A stretch of DNA of 64,000 nt. Origin: Mycobacterium kyorinense (GTDB lineage Bacteria > Actinomycetota > Actinomycetes > Mycobacteriales > Mycobacteriaceae). The DNA lies in the NCBI RefSeq assembly GCF_002101735.1, contig NZ_LQPE01000164.1, forward strand, positions 1-64,000. The letters are read 5' to 3'. The translations under genes and the position numbers were made by a program. The notes beneath the pieces are model-generated. The model did not search any database. It was not told the origin of the DNA and saw nothing but the letters and a program-made list of their open reading frames with translations. This document shows positions 17,153 to 25,766 of the stretch, one piece after another. Numbering within the stretch: the first letter of the stretch is position 1; each line of letters begins with the position of its first letter.

Positions 17153-17890
17153 TCAGCGGCTGGCCTTTTTGCGTTCGATGTCGGCCAGCGCCGCCGCCAG
17201 CTCGGCCCGTTGTGCCGCCGACGTCTCCCACGCCAGCTGGCGGTTTTTGACCACCTTGGCCGGTGCGCCGACCGCGATCGAGTAGTCCGGGATGTTGCCC
17301 TTGACCACCGCATGCGATCCGAGGACGCAGCCACGGCCGATGGTGGTGTTGCGCAACACCGTCACCTTGGCGGCAATCCAGGTGTCCGGTCCGATGCGAA
17401 CCGGGCCCTTGACGATGCCCTGGTCTTTGATCGGCATCGTGATGTCGTCCATCCGGTGGTCGAAGTCACAGATGTAGCACCAGTCGGCCATCAGCACCGA
17501 ATCGCCGATCTCGATGTCGAGGTAGGTGTTGACGACGTTGTCCCGGCCGAGCACCACTTTGTCGCCGAATCGCAGCGAGCCCTCGTGGGCGCGGATGGTG
17601 TTCTTGTCGCCGATGTGCACCCAGCGGCCGATCTCGAGCTGGGCCAGTTCCGGCGTGCAGTGGATCTCCACGCCCTTTCCGAGGAAGACCATGCCGCGGG
17701 TGATGATGTGCGGGTTGGCGAGCTTGAACCTCAGTAACCGCCAATAGCGGATCAGGTACCACGGCGTGTAGGCCCGGTTGGCCAACACCCACCGCAGCGA
17801 TGCCAGCGTCAAGAATTTGGCCTGGCGCGGGTCGCGCAGCCGCGATCCCCGCCACCGGCGATGCAGGGGCGCCCCCCACATGGTCGTCAT
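17153..17890 (-). CDS. Left-handed beta-helix acyltransferase (Rv3034c-like)
   Basis: A 245-residue hexapeptide-repeat transferase. Repeats such as LEIGRWVHIGDKNTIR, VRIGPDTWIAAKVTVL and IGRGCVLGSHAVVKG span residues 85-215 and end in the family SIAVGAPAKVVKN. It would move an acetyl or other acyl group from CoA to a sugar or lipid. I use ATG 17890 (MTTMWG); the open frame extends to 18253 but that part overlaps the divergent lipoprotein gene. Synteny matches Rv3034c, whose reported form is somewhat longer at the N-terminus. Confidence 0.8.
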   Translation of the reverse strand: MTTMWGAPLHRRWRGSRLRDPRQAKFLTLASLRWVLANRAYTPWYLIRYWRLLRFKLANPHIITRGMVFLGKGVEIHCTPELAQLEIGRWVHIGDKNTIRAHEGSLRFGDKVVLGRDNVVNTYLDIEIGDSVLMADWCYICDFDHRMDDITMPIKDQGIVKGPVRIGPDTWIAAKVTVLRNTTIGRGCVLGSHAVVKGNIPDYSIAVGAPAKVVKNRQLAWETSAAQRAELAAALADIERKKASR

Positions 17891-17961
17891 GGCCGCAGAG
17901 CTTAGTCCAGCGACGTTCCAGGACGAGCAGGGCGTTACGACAAAGCCGAGCCCATACCCGT

Positions 17962-17967
17962 TACTCT
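17962..17967 (+). promoter_or_regulatory. Leaderless -10 element of the lipoprotein gene
   Basis: TACTCT fits the mycobacterial TANNNT -10 consensus and ends 7 bp before GTG 17975, so transcription would begin at the start codon itself. No ribosome site precedes that GTG. Confidence 0.45.
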
Positions 17968-17974
17968 CAGCACC

Positions 17975-19279
17975 GTGTTCTGGCGCACCCGCTTTCCGTC
18001 GCGTGTGCAGACCGTGAACGTCATGGCCGCAGTGGTGCTGTTGACACTCTCCGGCTGCCGAAACACCGACTCCTGGGTCGACGCCGCGCCCGCGCCCGGA
18101 TGGCCCGCGCAATACGGCGACGCGTCCAACACCAGCTACACCCCGACGACCGGTGCGACGACGCTGAAGCTGGGCTGGACGCGGTCCGTGAAGGGCAGCC
18201 TGGCCGCGTCGCCCGCCTTGAGCGGCCGGGGCTGGATGGTGCTCAACGCGCAAACCCCGGCCGGCTGTTCACTGATGGAATGGGAGAACGCCGACAACGG
18301 CCGGCAGCGCTGGTGCGTTCGGCTGGTCCAGGGCGGCGGCTTTGCCGGCCCGCTGTTCGACGGCTTCGACAACGTCTACGTCGGCCAGCCCGGAGCGATG
18401 ATGTCCTTTCCGCCCACCCAGTGGACGCGCTGGCGGGCGCCGGTGATCGGAATGCCTTCCACCCCAAGGATTCTCAAAGACGGCCAGCTGCTGGTCGTCA
18501 CCCACTTAGGCCAGGTGCTGGTGTTCGACGCGCACCGCGGCACTGTTGACGGCAGCCCACTGGATCTGGTGGAAGGCGTCGACCCGACCGATCCCACCCG
18601 CGGGCTTGCCGACTGCGCGCCGGCCCGATCCGGCTGTCCGGTGGCCGCGGCGCCGGCTTTTGCGGCCGCGACCGGGTCGGTGGTGCTGAGCCTGTGGGAG
18701 CCCGGCGCCACCGCGGCGGTGCTGGTCGGCCTGAAGTATCACCCGGGGCAAAACCCGCTGCTCACCCGAGAGTGGACCAGTGACGCCGTGGCGGCCGGTG
18801 TGCTGGCCAGCCCGGTGCTGTCCGCCGACGGCTCGACCGTCTACGTCAACGGCCGCGACCAACGGCTGTGGGCGCTGCACGTCGCCGACGGAAAGCCGAA
18901 ATGGTCGGCGCCACTGAAGTTTCTGGCGCAGACGCCGCCCGCTCTCACGCCGGGCGGGCTGATCGTGTCGGGCGGCGGCCCGGACACACAGCTGGTCGCC
19001 TTCAAGGACGCCGCCGACCACGCCGACCAGGTGTGGCGCCGCGACGACGTCACTCCGCTGTCCACGTCGAGCCTGGCCGGCAGCGGTGTCGGCTACACGG
19101 TGGCAAAAGCCGATCGCGGGATGTCGCTGCTGGTCTTCGATCCACGCGACGGCCACACCGTCAACAGCTATCCGTTGCCGGAGGCCACCGGCTACCCGGT
19201 CGGGGTGGCGGTCGGCCACGATCGCCGGGTGGTCGCCGCCACCAGCGACGGCCAGGTCTACAGCTTCTCCCCGGCCTAA
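17975..19279 (+). CDS. PQQ-repeat beta-propeller lipoprotein (Rv3035-like)
   Basis: A 434-residue exported lipoprotein. A signal peptide with lipobox LSGC (Cys28) is followed by PQQ-like beta-propeller repeats (for example GSPLDLVEG, DGSTVYVNGRDQRLWALH, DGQVYSFSP). It is predicted to be lipid-anchored on the outer face of the membrane and to act as a protein-binding scaffold. The start is GTG 17975, read as leaderless because of the -10 at 17962. It is divergent from the Rv3034c-like gene and convergent with the TB22.2 gene, whose stop codons overlap by 4 bp. Confidence 0.82.
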   Translation: MFWRTRFPSRVQTVNVMAAVVLLTLSGCRNTDSWVDAAPAPGWPAQYGDASNTSYTPTTGATTLKLGWTRSVKGSLAASPALSGRGWMVLNAQTPAGCSLMEWENADNGRQRWCVRLVQGGGFAGPLFDGFDNVYVGQPGAMMSFPPTQWTRWRAPVIGMPSTPRILKDGQLLVVTHLGQVLVFDAHRGTVDGSPLDLVEGVDPTDPTRGLADCAPARSGCPVAAAPAFAAATGSVVLSLWEPGATAAVLVGLKYHPGQNPLLTREWTSDAVAAGVLASPVLSADGSTVYVNGRDQRLWALHVADGKPKWSAPLKFLAQTPPALTPGGLIVSGGGPDTQLVAFKDAADHADQVWRRDDVTPLSTSSLAGSGVGYTVAKADRGMSLLVFDPRDGHTVNSYPLPEATGYPVGVAVGHDRRVVAATSDGQVYSFSPA

Positions 19280-19968
19280 GAGACCGCCAACGGCGGGATG
19301 GCGTTGCGCGGCACCTGGGCCTGGGCGGCGCCCGCGAACGGCGGCAGCAACTCCCCCGGCGCGAAGTAGAAGATCAGCGAGTCGTCGGTAATAGCAAAGT
19401 TCTGGTAATGCGACGAGTCCAGGCCGGTGCCGGGCGGGATCGCAGCGCCCAGCCCCGTCTGCCGGCTCAGCTCCCGCTGCACGATCGGATAGATGGCGTC
19501 CAGCGGCTTGCTGCCCGGCGCGAACAGGGTGTCGAAGGTGACCGGCTGGCGTTTGTCGAGGTCGTAGTTGAACCCCTTGTAGAAGGTCGACGGCCGCGGC
19601 CCGCCCAAGTCTTCGAACACCTTCAGCACCACGCTCTGGGTGCCCTTAGGCGGTTTGCCCGAGCGGTACTGCTCCGACGTCACTTCCATCTGGTAGGGCT
19701 GGTCGCGGGGTCCCGAAGTCTGCGCGACGTTGATGAACCCGTCCCGGTTCTGGGTGAGGTAGTCGGTCAGGGCCTGCTGGTCGGGATAGTCGACCGGAAA
19801 CTTCATGTCGAGCGTGTAGGTGGCGTTCGAGGTGTGCACGTGACACGTCTGCCCGTCGAGGCTGCCGCCCAGGCTTGCGCAGGACGGGTCGGCGACCGCC
19901 GGCGGCCCGCCCGGCCAGCCCACCAGGGCTCCGGCCGCCAGCAGCGCGGCCGCGATCACAGTGCGCAT
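19276..19968 (-). CDS. Secreted TB22.2-like protein (MPT64/DUF3298 type)
   Basis: A 230-residue secreted protein. The Sec signal peptide MRTVIAAALLAAGALVGWPG ends near residue 26 (AVA-DPS). The mature part starts with a CASLGG...CHVH cysteine pair and continues as the DUF3298-like fold (YLTQNRDGFIN, LDKRQPVTFDTLF, YQNFAITDDSLIFYF). It corresponds to Rv3036c (TB22.2), a relative of the immunogen MPT64. Biochemical role unknown. Confidence 0.85.
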   Translation of the reverse strand: MRTVIAAALLAAGALVGWPGGPPAVADPSCASLGGSLDGQTCHVHTSNATYTLDMKFPVDYPDQQALTDYLTQNRDGFINVAQTSGPRDQPYQMEVTSEQYRSGKPPKGTQSVVLKVFEDLGGPRPSTFYKGFNYDLDKRQPVTFDTLFAPGSKPLDAIYPIVQRELSRQTGLGAAIPPGTGLDSSHYQNFAITDDSLIFYFAPGELLPPFAGAAQAQVPRNAIPPLAVS

Positions 19969-19995
19969 CGTCGATGTGTCCTCGCAAACTCAAAA

Positions 19996-20013
19996 GACGG
20001 CGCAGCCGCCGTC
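19996..20013 (-). terminator. Weak stem-loop after the Rv3037c-like gene
   Basis: GACGGC-N6-GCCGTC forms a 6-bp GC-rich stem 22 bp beyond the minus-strand stop at 20035. There is no T-tract. It could end the long serB2-side transcript. Confidence 0.3.
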
Positions 20014-20034
20014 CCGGCCAGCCTACCTGGGCGC

Positions 20035-21243
20035 TCATCGCGACGGACGACAAACGAACACCGCTCTGCCGGAGCCGATGCGGGTGACAACCGCCGACAA
20101 AGCCTGTCGGCCGCGCAGCCGCAACCGTCGTCGCAGCGCGTCGGGGTCCACGTCGACACCGCGGACCAGAATCTCGAGGGCGCCGCAATCCAAGGCGGCC
20201 AGCGCCTGACGCAGCCGTCGCTCGTCGAACGGCAGCTGCTCGACGACCTCGAAGCCACGCACCCCGGCCGGCAACCGGTCGCCGGAGAGGTAGGCAATGT
20301 CGGGATCGAGCTGCCACAGCCCGTGGCGTGCGCCGTAGTGGCGCACCAGACCGGCCCGCACCACCGCGCCGTCGGGGTCGACGATCCAGCGCCCGGCGGG
20401 TCGCACCGGGCAGTCGTCGGGCTCGGCGTCGGTGACCTGTTCGCCGCGGTCCAAAACCGTGGCCCGGCGCCGCACCCCCGGCTCGGCCAACGCCTCCGAC
20501 CACAGGCAGGCTTCCCGAACCGAACCGCGGTAGGAGGTCACCTCGATCTCGCCGTCGAAGCCGAGACGCCGCACCGCGTCGAAATCGATTCCGGGAGCGC
20601 ACTTTACAACCAGCGGACGGCCGCGGTAGACGTCAAGCAACGCATCCAGCGCCGGCTGGTAATCGCGCGGGTTGAACCGGCGCCGCCCACCGACGCGCCG
20701 CGCAGGGTCGGCGACGACGACGGCGTCGCGGGTCACCGGGTGCAGCGCGTCGGCACGGCACAGCGCGACCTCCGGGACGTTGTGCCGCGCCATCGCCAGC
20801 CGCACCGGGTCGATGTCGCTGCCGACCGCGCGCGTGGCGTGGTCGCGCAGCGCCGCGAGCTCGGCGCCGATCGAGCAGGTGACGTCGTGCACCACCACGC
20901 CGGCCAACCGCTGCGCGTGGTGCGCCGCGACGGGCGCGGCGCTGGCCTGCTGCAGCGCCTCGTCGGTGAACAGCCATTCGCCGGTGCCCGGCAGCTTGGC
21001 GGCGGCGCGTCGTCGCAGCAACACCGTTTCGACCAGCGCGGGTGTGCGATCGCCGAACCGGGCCCGGATCGCGGCGATGTCCATCACCAGGTCGGTCAAC
21101 TCGAAGCCGGCCACGACGGCCAGCGCCGCCGCGCCCGCATCCGATATCAGGTAGGCAACGTCGTCGCGCCCGAAGTTCAGGACGGCTTGACCCCGGTGAT
21201 CATCACGTTGTAGAACCAGCCCTTCGGCACCACCCGCCGCCAC
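20035..21243 (-). CDS. SAM-dependent methyltransferase, THUMP-like C-terminus (Rv3037c-like)
   Basis: A class I methyltransferase-fold protein. VVHDVTCSIGAELAAL and VGSDIDPVRLAMARHN form the SAM site, and VVADPARRVGGRRRFNP is the catalytic-loop region, as in the Rv3037c family; an RNA or protein substrate is possible. The only ATG is 21243, inside the preceding gene, giving 402 residues. A CTG at 21180 overlaps the upstream stop as CTGA, matching the 4-bp pattern of this operon, and would give 381 residues. I list the ATG but the start is unsettled. Confidence 0.72.
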   Translation of the reverse strand: MAAGGAEGLVLQRDDHRGQAVLNFGRDDVAYLISDAGAAALAVVAGFELTDLVMDIAAIRARFGDRTPALVETVLLRRRAAAKLPGTGEWLFTDEALQQASAAPVAAHHAQRLAGVVVHDVTCSIGAELAALRDHATRAVGSDIDPVRLAMARHNVPEVALCRADALHPVTRDAVVVADPARRVGGRRRFNPRDYQPALDALLDVYRGRPLVVKCAPGIDFDAVRRLGFDGEIEVTSYRGSVREACLWSEALAEPGVRRRATVLDRGEQVTDAEPDDCPVRPAGRWIVDPDGAVVRAGLVRHYGARHGLWQLDPDIAYLSGDRLPAGVRGFEVVEQLPFDERRLRQALAALDCGALEILVRGVDVDPDALRRRLRLRGRQALSAVVTRIGSGRAVFVCRPSR

Positions 21244-22145
21244 AGGTTCTCGTCCAGCCAGGTCAGCGTCTTCCAGCTGGTGAACGCGAACTTCGCCCAG
21301 CCCCAGCCCAGCCGCTCGGAGGGCACGGCGTACTCGAACGTGCGCAGCGGCCAGCCCACCATGGCCGCGGTGAACTCCACGGTCGCGGTCTGCACCTCGG
21401 CGGCGCCGGCGGCCGCGGCCATCCGCTCGAGGTCACCAGGGGCGAACGTGTGCAGGTCGACGACGGCCTCCAGCGCTGCGGCGCGCGAGGACTCGTCGAG
21501 CTCGGCCTGCGGACGCCGCCAGGCCCCCAGGCCCGGCAGCTTGGTGACGTTGGTGGTCACGCGCCACGTCAGCGTCGACAGCGCGCGGGCGTAGCCGTCG
21601 CCGACGGTGGTCGGCTCGCCGGCGAACACGAACCGCCCGCCCGGCCGAAGTACCCGCAGCACCTCGCGCAGCGAGAGCTCGACGTCGGGAATGTGGTGCA
21701 GCACCGCGTGTCCGACCACCAGGTCGAAGGTGTCGTCGTCATACGGGATGCGTTCGGCGTCGGCGACCCGGCCGTCGATCTCTAAGCCCAGCGACTGCCC
21801 GTTGCGGGTGGCGACCTTGACCATGCCCGGCGACAAGTCGGTGACCGACCCGCGCCGCGCCACGCCGGACTGGATCAGGTTCAGCAGGAAAAACCCTGTG
21901 CCGCAGCCTAATTCGAGGGCGCGGTCGTACGGCAGCCGGTGGATCTCGTCGTCGGGAACAACGCCGTCGAAGCAGGCGCGCGCGTAGTCGACGCAGCGCT
22001 GGTCGTAGGAGATCGACCACTTCTCGTCGTAGTTCTCGGCTTCCCAGTCGTGGTAGAGCACCTGGGCCAGCTTGCTGTCGTGCCGCGCCGCTTCCACCTG
22101 CTCGGCGGTGGCGTGTGGCTGCGGCGCCGGATCAGTACTGGTCAT
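21177..22145 (-). CDS. Class I SAM-dependent methyltransferase (Rv3038c-like)
   Basis: A 322-residue methyltransferase. The SAM motif ALELGCGTGFFLLNL is followed by VTDLSPGMVKVA, DAERIPYDDDTFDLVVGHAV and LREVLRVLRPGGRFVFAGEP, a textbook Methyltransf_11 order. The C-terminal 130 residues have hydrophobic/aromatic stretches that suggest a lipid substrate. ATG 22145 overlaps the end of echA17 by 14 bp; the frame is open further upstream as shadow. It belongs to the minus-strand operon that begins near serB2/ctaD. Confidence 0.85.
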   Translation of the reverse strand: MTSTDPAPQPHATAEQVEAARHDSKLAQVLYHDWEAENYDEKWSISYDQRCVDYARACFDGVVPDDEIHRLPYDRALELGCGTGFFLLNLIQSGVARRGSVTDLSPGMVKVATRNGQSLGLEIDGRVADAERIPYDDDTFDLVVGHAVLHHIPDVELSLREVLRVLRPGGRFVFAGEPTTVGDGYARALSTLTWRVTTNVTKLPGLGAWRRPQAELDESSRAAALEAVVDLHTFAPGDLERMAAAAGAAEVQTATVEFTAAMVGWPLRTFEYAVPSERLGWGWAKFAFTSWKTLTWLDENLWRRVVPKGWFYNVMITGVKPS

Positions 22146-22881
22146 GGTGGCCCAGCTTAACGGCACGGGCGAACACGTCCAGATAGCGGCGGCGCTCGGC
22201 GGCCAGCCGCTCGGCCGGGCCCAGCTCGTAGACGTCGTCGATGCCGGCCTTGGCCGCGGCCAGCGCGTACGGCGGGCCGTCGACAAACCGGGCGGCCCAC
22301 GTCGCGGCGGCGTCGTACACATGGTCCGGGGCGACCATGTCGTCGATCAGGCCCAGCGCCAGCGCCTCTTCGGCGTCGAAGAAACGCCCGCTGTACACCA
22401 GTTCCTTGGCCCGGCTGCCGCCGACCGCGCGGGTCAACCGCGCAAGCCCGTCGCCGTCGGGAATCAGGCCGGCCAGGATCTCCGTCGCGCCCAACCGCAC
22501 GTTGTCGCCGCTGACTCGCCAGTCGGCGGCCAGCGCCAGCGTCAGGCCGGCGCCCAGCGCGTATCCGGTGACGGCGGCGACGGTCGGTTTGGGGATCGCC
22601 GCGACGGCGTCGACGGCCTCCCTGCGCACCCGCGCCCACGTCTCGACCTCCGCTGTGCTCAGCGTGCGCAGCGCCGGCATGTCGTCGCCGGCCGAGAAGA
22701 TCTCGTGCCCGCCGAACAGAATCACCGCGGCGACGTCGTCGCGCCCGCCCAATTCCGCAGCGGCCCTTGCGATTTCGCGATACACCTGGCGGGTCATCGC
22801 GTTGGTGGGCGGCCGCGACAGCAACAGGGTGGCCACGCCGGGGCGGTTCGCGTCGGTGTGGACGCTGACGAACTCGGTCAC
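22132..22881 (-). CDS. echA17: Enoyl-CoA hydratase/isomerase family protein
   Basis: A 249-residue crotonase-fold protein. The oxyanion-hole segments FGGHEIFSAGDDM (about residues 56-68) and GYALGAGLTLALAADWR are present, and LGATEILAGLIPDGDGLARL is the active-site helix region. It would hydrate or isomerise enoyl-CoA. The start at GTG 22881 overlaps the NUDIX stop (GTGA). The name follows M. tuberculosis Rv3039c by synteny and family. Confidence 0.85.
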   Translation of the reverse strand: MTEFVSVHTDANRPGVATLLLSRPPTNAMTRQVYREIARAAAELGGRDDVAAVILFGGHEIFSAGDDMPALRTLSTAEVETWARVRREAVDAVAAIPKPTVAAVTGYALGAGLTLALAADWRVSGDNVRLGATEILAGLIPDGDGLARLTRAVGGSRAKELVYSGRFFDAEEALALGLIDDMVAPDHVYDAAATWAARFVDGPPYALAAAKAGIDDVYELGPAERLAAERRRYLDVFARAVKLGHHDQY

Positions 22882-23672
22882 GGCCACCGGCGGCCCCGCG
22901 CCTGGTTGTAGCGATCGGAATCGAAGAACTCGAACTCCCAGTTGTCGCCCTTGATCGCCAAGTCCGGTTGGACTGCCACGATCTTGCGCTCGACCGCCAG
23001 CACGTCGGCGACGGTGTGACCGGCCAGCGAGTCCAGCTGCGTCCAGGTCGGCGGCAGCAGGAAGGTGCGGCCGGCCGAGAAGTCCTCGATCGCGGCCTCG
23101 GGAGTGCTCCAGCCGGCGTGGTCGGATTCGGTGTTCTCGCCGTCGGCACGCTGGCCCTCGGGTAACGCGCCGACGAAGAAGTAGGTGTCGTAGCGCCGCG
23201 TGCGTTCGGCTTCGGGGGTGACCCAGTTGGCCCACGGCCGCAGCAGGTCGGCGCGCAGCACCAGGTTCTCGGTCCGCAGGAAGTCGGCGAACGACAGCTC
23301 GCCCGCGGCCAGCGCCAGCCTCGACTCCCGGTAGACCGAGGCGTCGCCGACGATGCCGCGCGGGTCGTCGGCCGGCCCGGCGAACAGCACGCCGGATTCC
23401 TCGAAGGTCTCGCGGGCGGCCGCGCACACCAGCGCCTCGGCCAGGTCGGCGTCTATGCCGAACCGCTGCGCCCACCACGACGGCGCCGGCCCGGCCCAGG
23501 CGATCTCGGCGTTGCGGTCGCGGTCGTCGACGCCGCCGCCCGGAAACACCATCACGCCCGCCGCGAAGTGCATTTTCGAGTGCCGGCGCATCAGGAAGAC
23601 GGCGATCCCGTCTGCGGTGTCGCGGACCAGCATCACGGTCGCGGCCGGCCGTGCGGGTAAGGGCGTGGTCAT
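22878..23672 (-). CDS. NUDIX hydrolase (Rv3040c-like)
   Basis: A 264-residue NUDIX-fold enzyme likely to cleave a nucleoside diphosphate-linked compound such as a CoA derivative. The Nudix box is split. MVFPGGGVDDRD is at residues 41-52, and the RETFEESG helix is at 87-94 after an insert of about 35 residues, as in NUDT7/NUDT19-like proteins. Its ATG overlaps the ABC ATPase stop (ATGA). Neighbouring echA17 is consistent with acyl-CoA metabolism. Confidence 0.82.
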   Translation of the reverse strand: MTTPLPARPAATVMLVRDTADGIAVFLMRRHSKMHFAAGVMVFPGGGVDDRDRNAEIAWAGPAPSWWAQRFGIDADLAEALVCAAARETFEESGVLFAGPADDPRGIVGDASVYRESRLALAAGELSFADFLRTENLVLRADLLRPWANWVTPEAERTRRYDTYFFVGALPEGQRADGENTESDHAGWSTPEAAIEDFSAGRTFLLPPTWTQLDSLAGHTVADVLAVERKIVAVQPDLAIKGDNWEFEFFDSDRYNQARGRRWP

Positions 23673-24511
23673 GCGCGCCTCCGGTGCGCTGCGCGGGTGC
23701 GGGTACGACGGGCGAAGTACCGTCCGTCGATGACGTCGACGGCGATCGACTGCCCGAACGCGCGGGACAGGTTCTCGGCGGTCAGCACGTCGGGCAGCAG
23801 GCCCGATGCGACGACCTGGCCCTCCGACAGCAGCATGCAGTGCGAAAAGCCGGGCGGGATTTCCTCGACGTGGTGGGTGACCAGCACCAGAGCCGGCGCG
23901 TCCGGGTCGGCGGCCAGGTCGGTCAGCCGGGCCACCAGTTCCTCACGGCCGCCGAGATCCAGGCCGGCGGCCGGTTCGTCGAGCAGCAGCAGCTCGGGGT
24001 CGGTCATCAGCGCGCGGGCGATCAGCACCCGCTTGCGCTCCCCCTCCGAGAGGGTCTCGTAGGTGCGGTCGGCCAGGTGCTCGGCGCCCAGGCTCTCCAG
24101 CATGTCGATCGCCCGGTGGTAGTCGACGTCCTCGTAGCGCTCCTTCCAGCGGCCCAGCACCGCGTAGCCCGCGGAGACCACCAGGTCGCGCACCACTTCG
24201 TGGCCGGGCACCCGCTGCGCGAGCACCGAGGAGCTCAGGCCCACCCGGGCGCGCAGCTCGGACATGTCGACCCGGCCCAGCCGCTCACCGAGCACATAGG
24301 CCACCCCCGACGACGGGTGTTCGGCGGCGGCGGCGATACGCAGCAGCGACGTCTTGCCGGCCCCGTTGGGTCCCAGGATCACCCAGCGTTCGTCGAGCTC
24401 GACCGACCAGTCGACCGGCCCGACCAACACCCGCCCGTCGCGGCGCAGCGAAATGTCGTGAAAGTCGATCAGCAGGTCGGGGTCGGCTGCCTCACTTGCG
24501 GTTTCGGGCAC
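23669..24511 (-). CDS. ABC transporter ATP-binding protein (Rv3041c-like)
   Basis: A 280-residue ATPase with all motor motifs: Walker A GPNGAGKTS (residues 47-55), signature LSEGERKR, Walker B LLLLDEPAAGLDLGG and the H-loop VLVTHHVEEIP. No membrane subunit is adjacent, so it may be a stand-alone, soluble ABC protein or pair with a distant permease. It starts at GTG 24511, 9 bp after serB2. Confidence 0.88.
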   Translation of the reverse strand: MPETASEAADPDLLIDFHDISLRRDGRVLVGPVDWSVELDERWVILGPNGAGKTSLLRIAAAAEHPSSGVAYVLGERLGRVDMSELRARVGLSSSVLAQRVPGHEVVRDLVVSAGYAVLGRWKERYEDVDYHRAIDMLESLGAEHLADRTYETLSEGERKRVLIARALMTDPELLLLDEPAAGLDLGGREELVARLTDLAADPDAPALVLVTHHVEEIPPGFSHCMLLSEGQVVASGLLPDVLTAENLSRAFGQSIAVDVIDGRYFARRTRTRAAHRRRA

Positions 24512-24520
24512 CCTGGCACC

Positions 24521-25753
24521 CTACTCGGGCGGAATCTCGACCCTGCGGCGCACGCCGTCGAGGGCGTCCGCGGCCTCGATCTCGCCGCGGGTCACCCCGA
24601 GGATGAACAGCACGGTGTCCAGGTAGGGATAGCTCAGCGACGCGTCGGCCACCTCGCGCAGCGCCGGTTTGGCGTTGAACGCCACCCCCAGCCCGGCCGC
24701 GGCCAGCATGTCGATGTCGTTGGCGCCGTCGCCGACCGCAACGGTCTGCTCCATCGGCACCCCGGCCTGGGCGGCGAAGTCTCGCAGCGCCTTGGCCTTG
24801 CCGGCGCGGTCGATGACCGGGCCGACCACCCGGCCGGTCAGCTTGCCGTCGACGATCTCCAGCTTGTTGGCCGCGACGAAGTCGAGCATCAGCTCGTCGG
24901 CCAGCGGCTCGATCACCTGCCGGAAGCCGCCCGAGACCACGCCGACGTGAAATCCCAACCGCCGCAACGTGCGCAGCGTGGTGCGCGCGCCCGGGGTCAG
25001 CTCCAGCTGCGACGCCACCTCCTCGACCACCTCGACGGGCAGCCCCGCCAGGGTTGCCACCCGCTGGTGCAGCGAAGCGGCGAAGTCCAGCTCTCCGCGC
25101 ATGGCGGCGTCGGTGATCGCCGCGACGGCGTCCTGCGCGCCCGCCCGGGCGGCCAGCATCTCGATGACCTCGCCCTGGATCAGCGTCGAGTCGACGTCGA
25201 ACACGATGAGCCGCTTGGCCCGCCGCGACAGGCTGTAGTCCTCGACCGCCACGTCGACGCCGGCATCGGCGGCCACCCTTGTCAGCGCGGCCTGCAGCTG
25301 CCCGCCGACGCCCGGCGGCACCGACACGCGCATCTCCAATCCCGTGACCGGATAGTCGGAGATGCCGCGGATGACGTCGATGTTGACCCCCAGCCCGGCC
25401 ACCTCCTGGGCCACCGCGCCGAACGCCTCGGCGGTGATCGGGCGGCCCAGCACGACAATGGTGTGCGTCGAGGGCTCCCGGATGATCGGCAGGTCGTCGC
25501 TGCGCTCGATCGTGGCGTCCAGGCCCTTGGCGTGGATCGCCGCCGCGACGTCTGTGCGCAGCGCGTCGCCCTCGGCCACCTCCGGCGTGGTGGACACCAG
25601 CACGCCCAGCGTCAGCCGGCCGCGGATCACCACCTGTTCGACGTTGAGCAGCTCGACCTTGTGCGACGAGAGCACTTGGAAGAGCGCCGACGTCACACCC
25701 GGTTGGTCGACACCGGTGACGGTGATCAGCACCGACACCTTCGGCACGGTCAC
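24521..25753 (-). CDS. serB2: Phosphoserine phosphatase with tandem ACT domains
   Basis: The last step of serine synthesis, hydrolysing O-phospho-L-serine. Two N-terminal ACT domains (about residues 5-75 and 95-170) precede a HAD phosphatase core whose nucleophile is in DVDSTLIQGE, with VVSGGF and GDGANDIDML as the other HAD motifs. The 410-residue length matches the mycobacterial SerB2 type. It starts at GTG 25753, 13 bp after the ctaD stop. Confidence 0.95.
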   Translation of the reverse strand: MTVPKVSVLITVTGVDQPGVTSALFQVLSSHKVELLNVEQVVIRGRLTLGVLVSTTPEVAEGDALRTDVAAAIHAKGLDATIERSDDLPIIREPSTHTIVVLGRPITAEAFGAVAQEVAGLGVNIDVIRGISDYPVTGLEMRVSVPPGVGGQLQAALTRVAADAGVDVAVEDYSLSRRAKRLIVFDVDSTLIQGEVIEMLAARAGAQDAVAAITDAAMRGELDFAASLHQRVATLAGLPVEVVEEVASQLELTPGARTTLRTLRRLGFHVGVVSGGFRQVIEPLADELMLDFVAANKLEIVDGKLTGRVVGPVIDRAGKAKALRDFAAQAGVPMEQTVAVGDGANDIDMLAAAGLGVAFNAKPALREVADASLSYPYLDTVLFILGVTRGEIEAADALDGVRRRVEIPPE

Positions 25754-25766
25754 CTCGAGACGACGG

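Noticed and set aside
18868..21213. A 781-codon plus-strand open frame over the TB22.2 and methyltransferase genes
   Set aside because: It is antisense to genes with clear motifs, has low-complexity Arg/Gly/His/Val-rich sequence and no ribosome site; typical of high-GC shadows.
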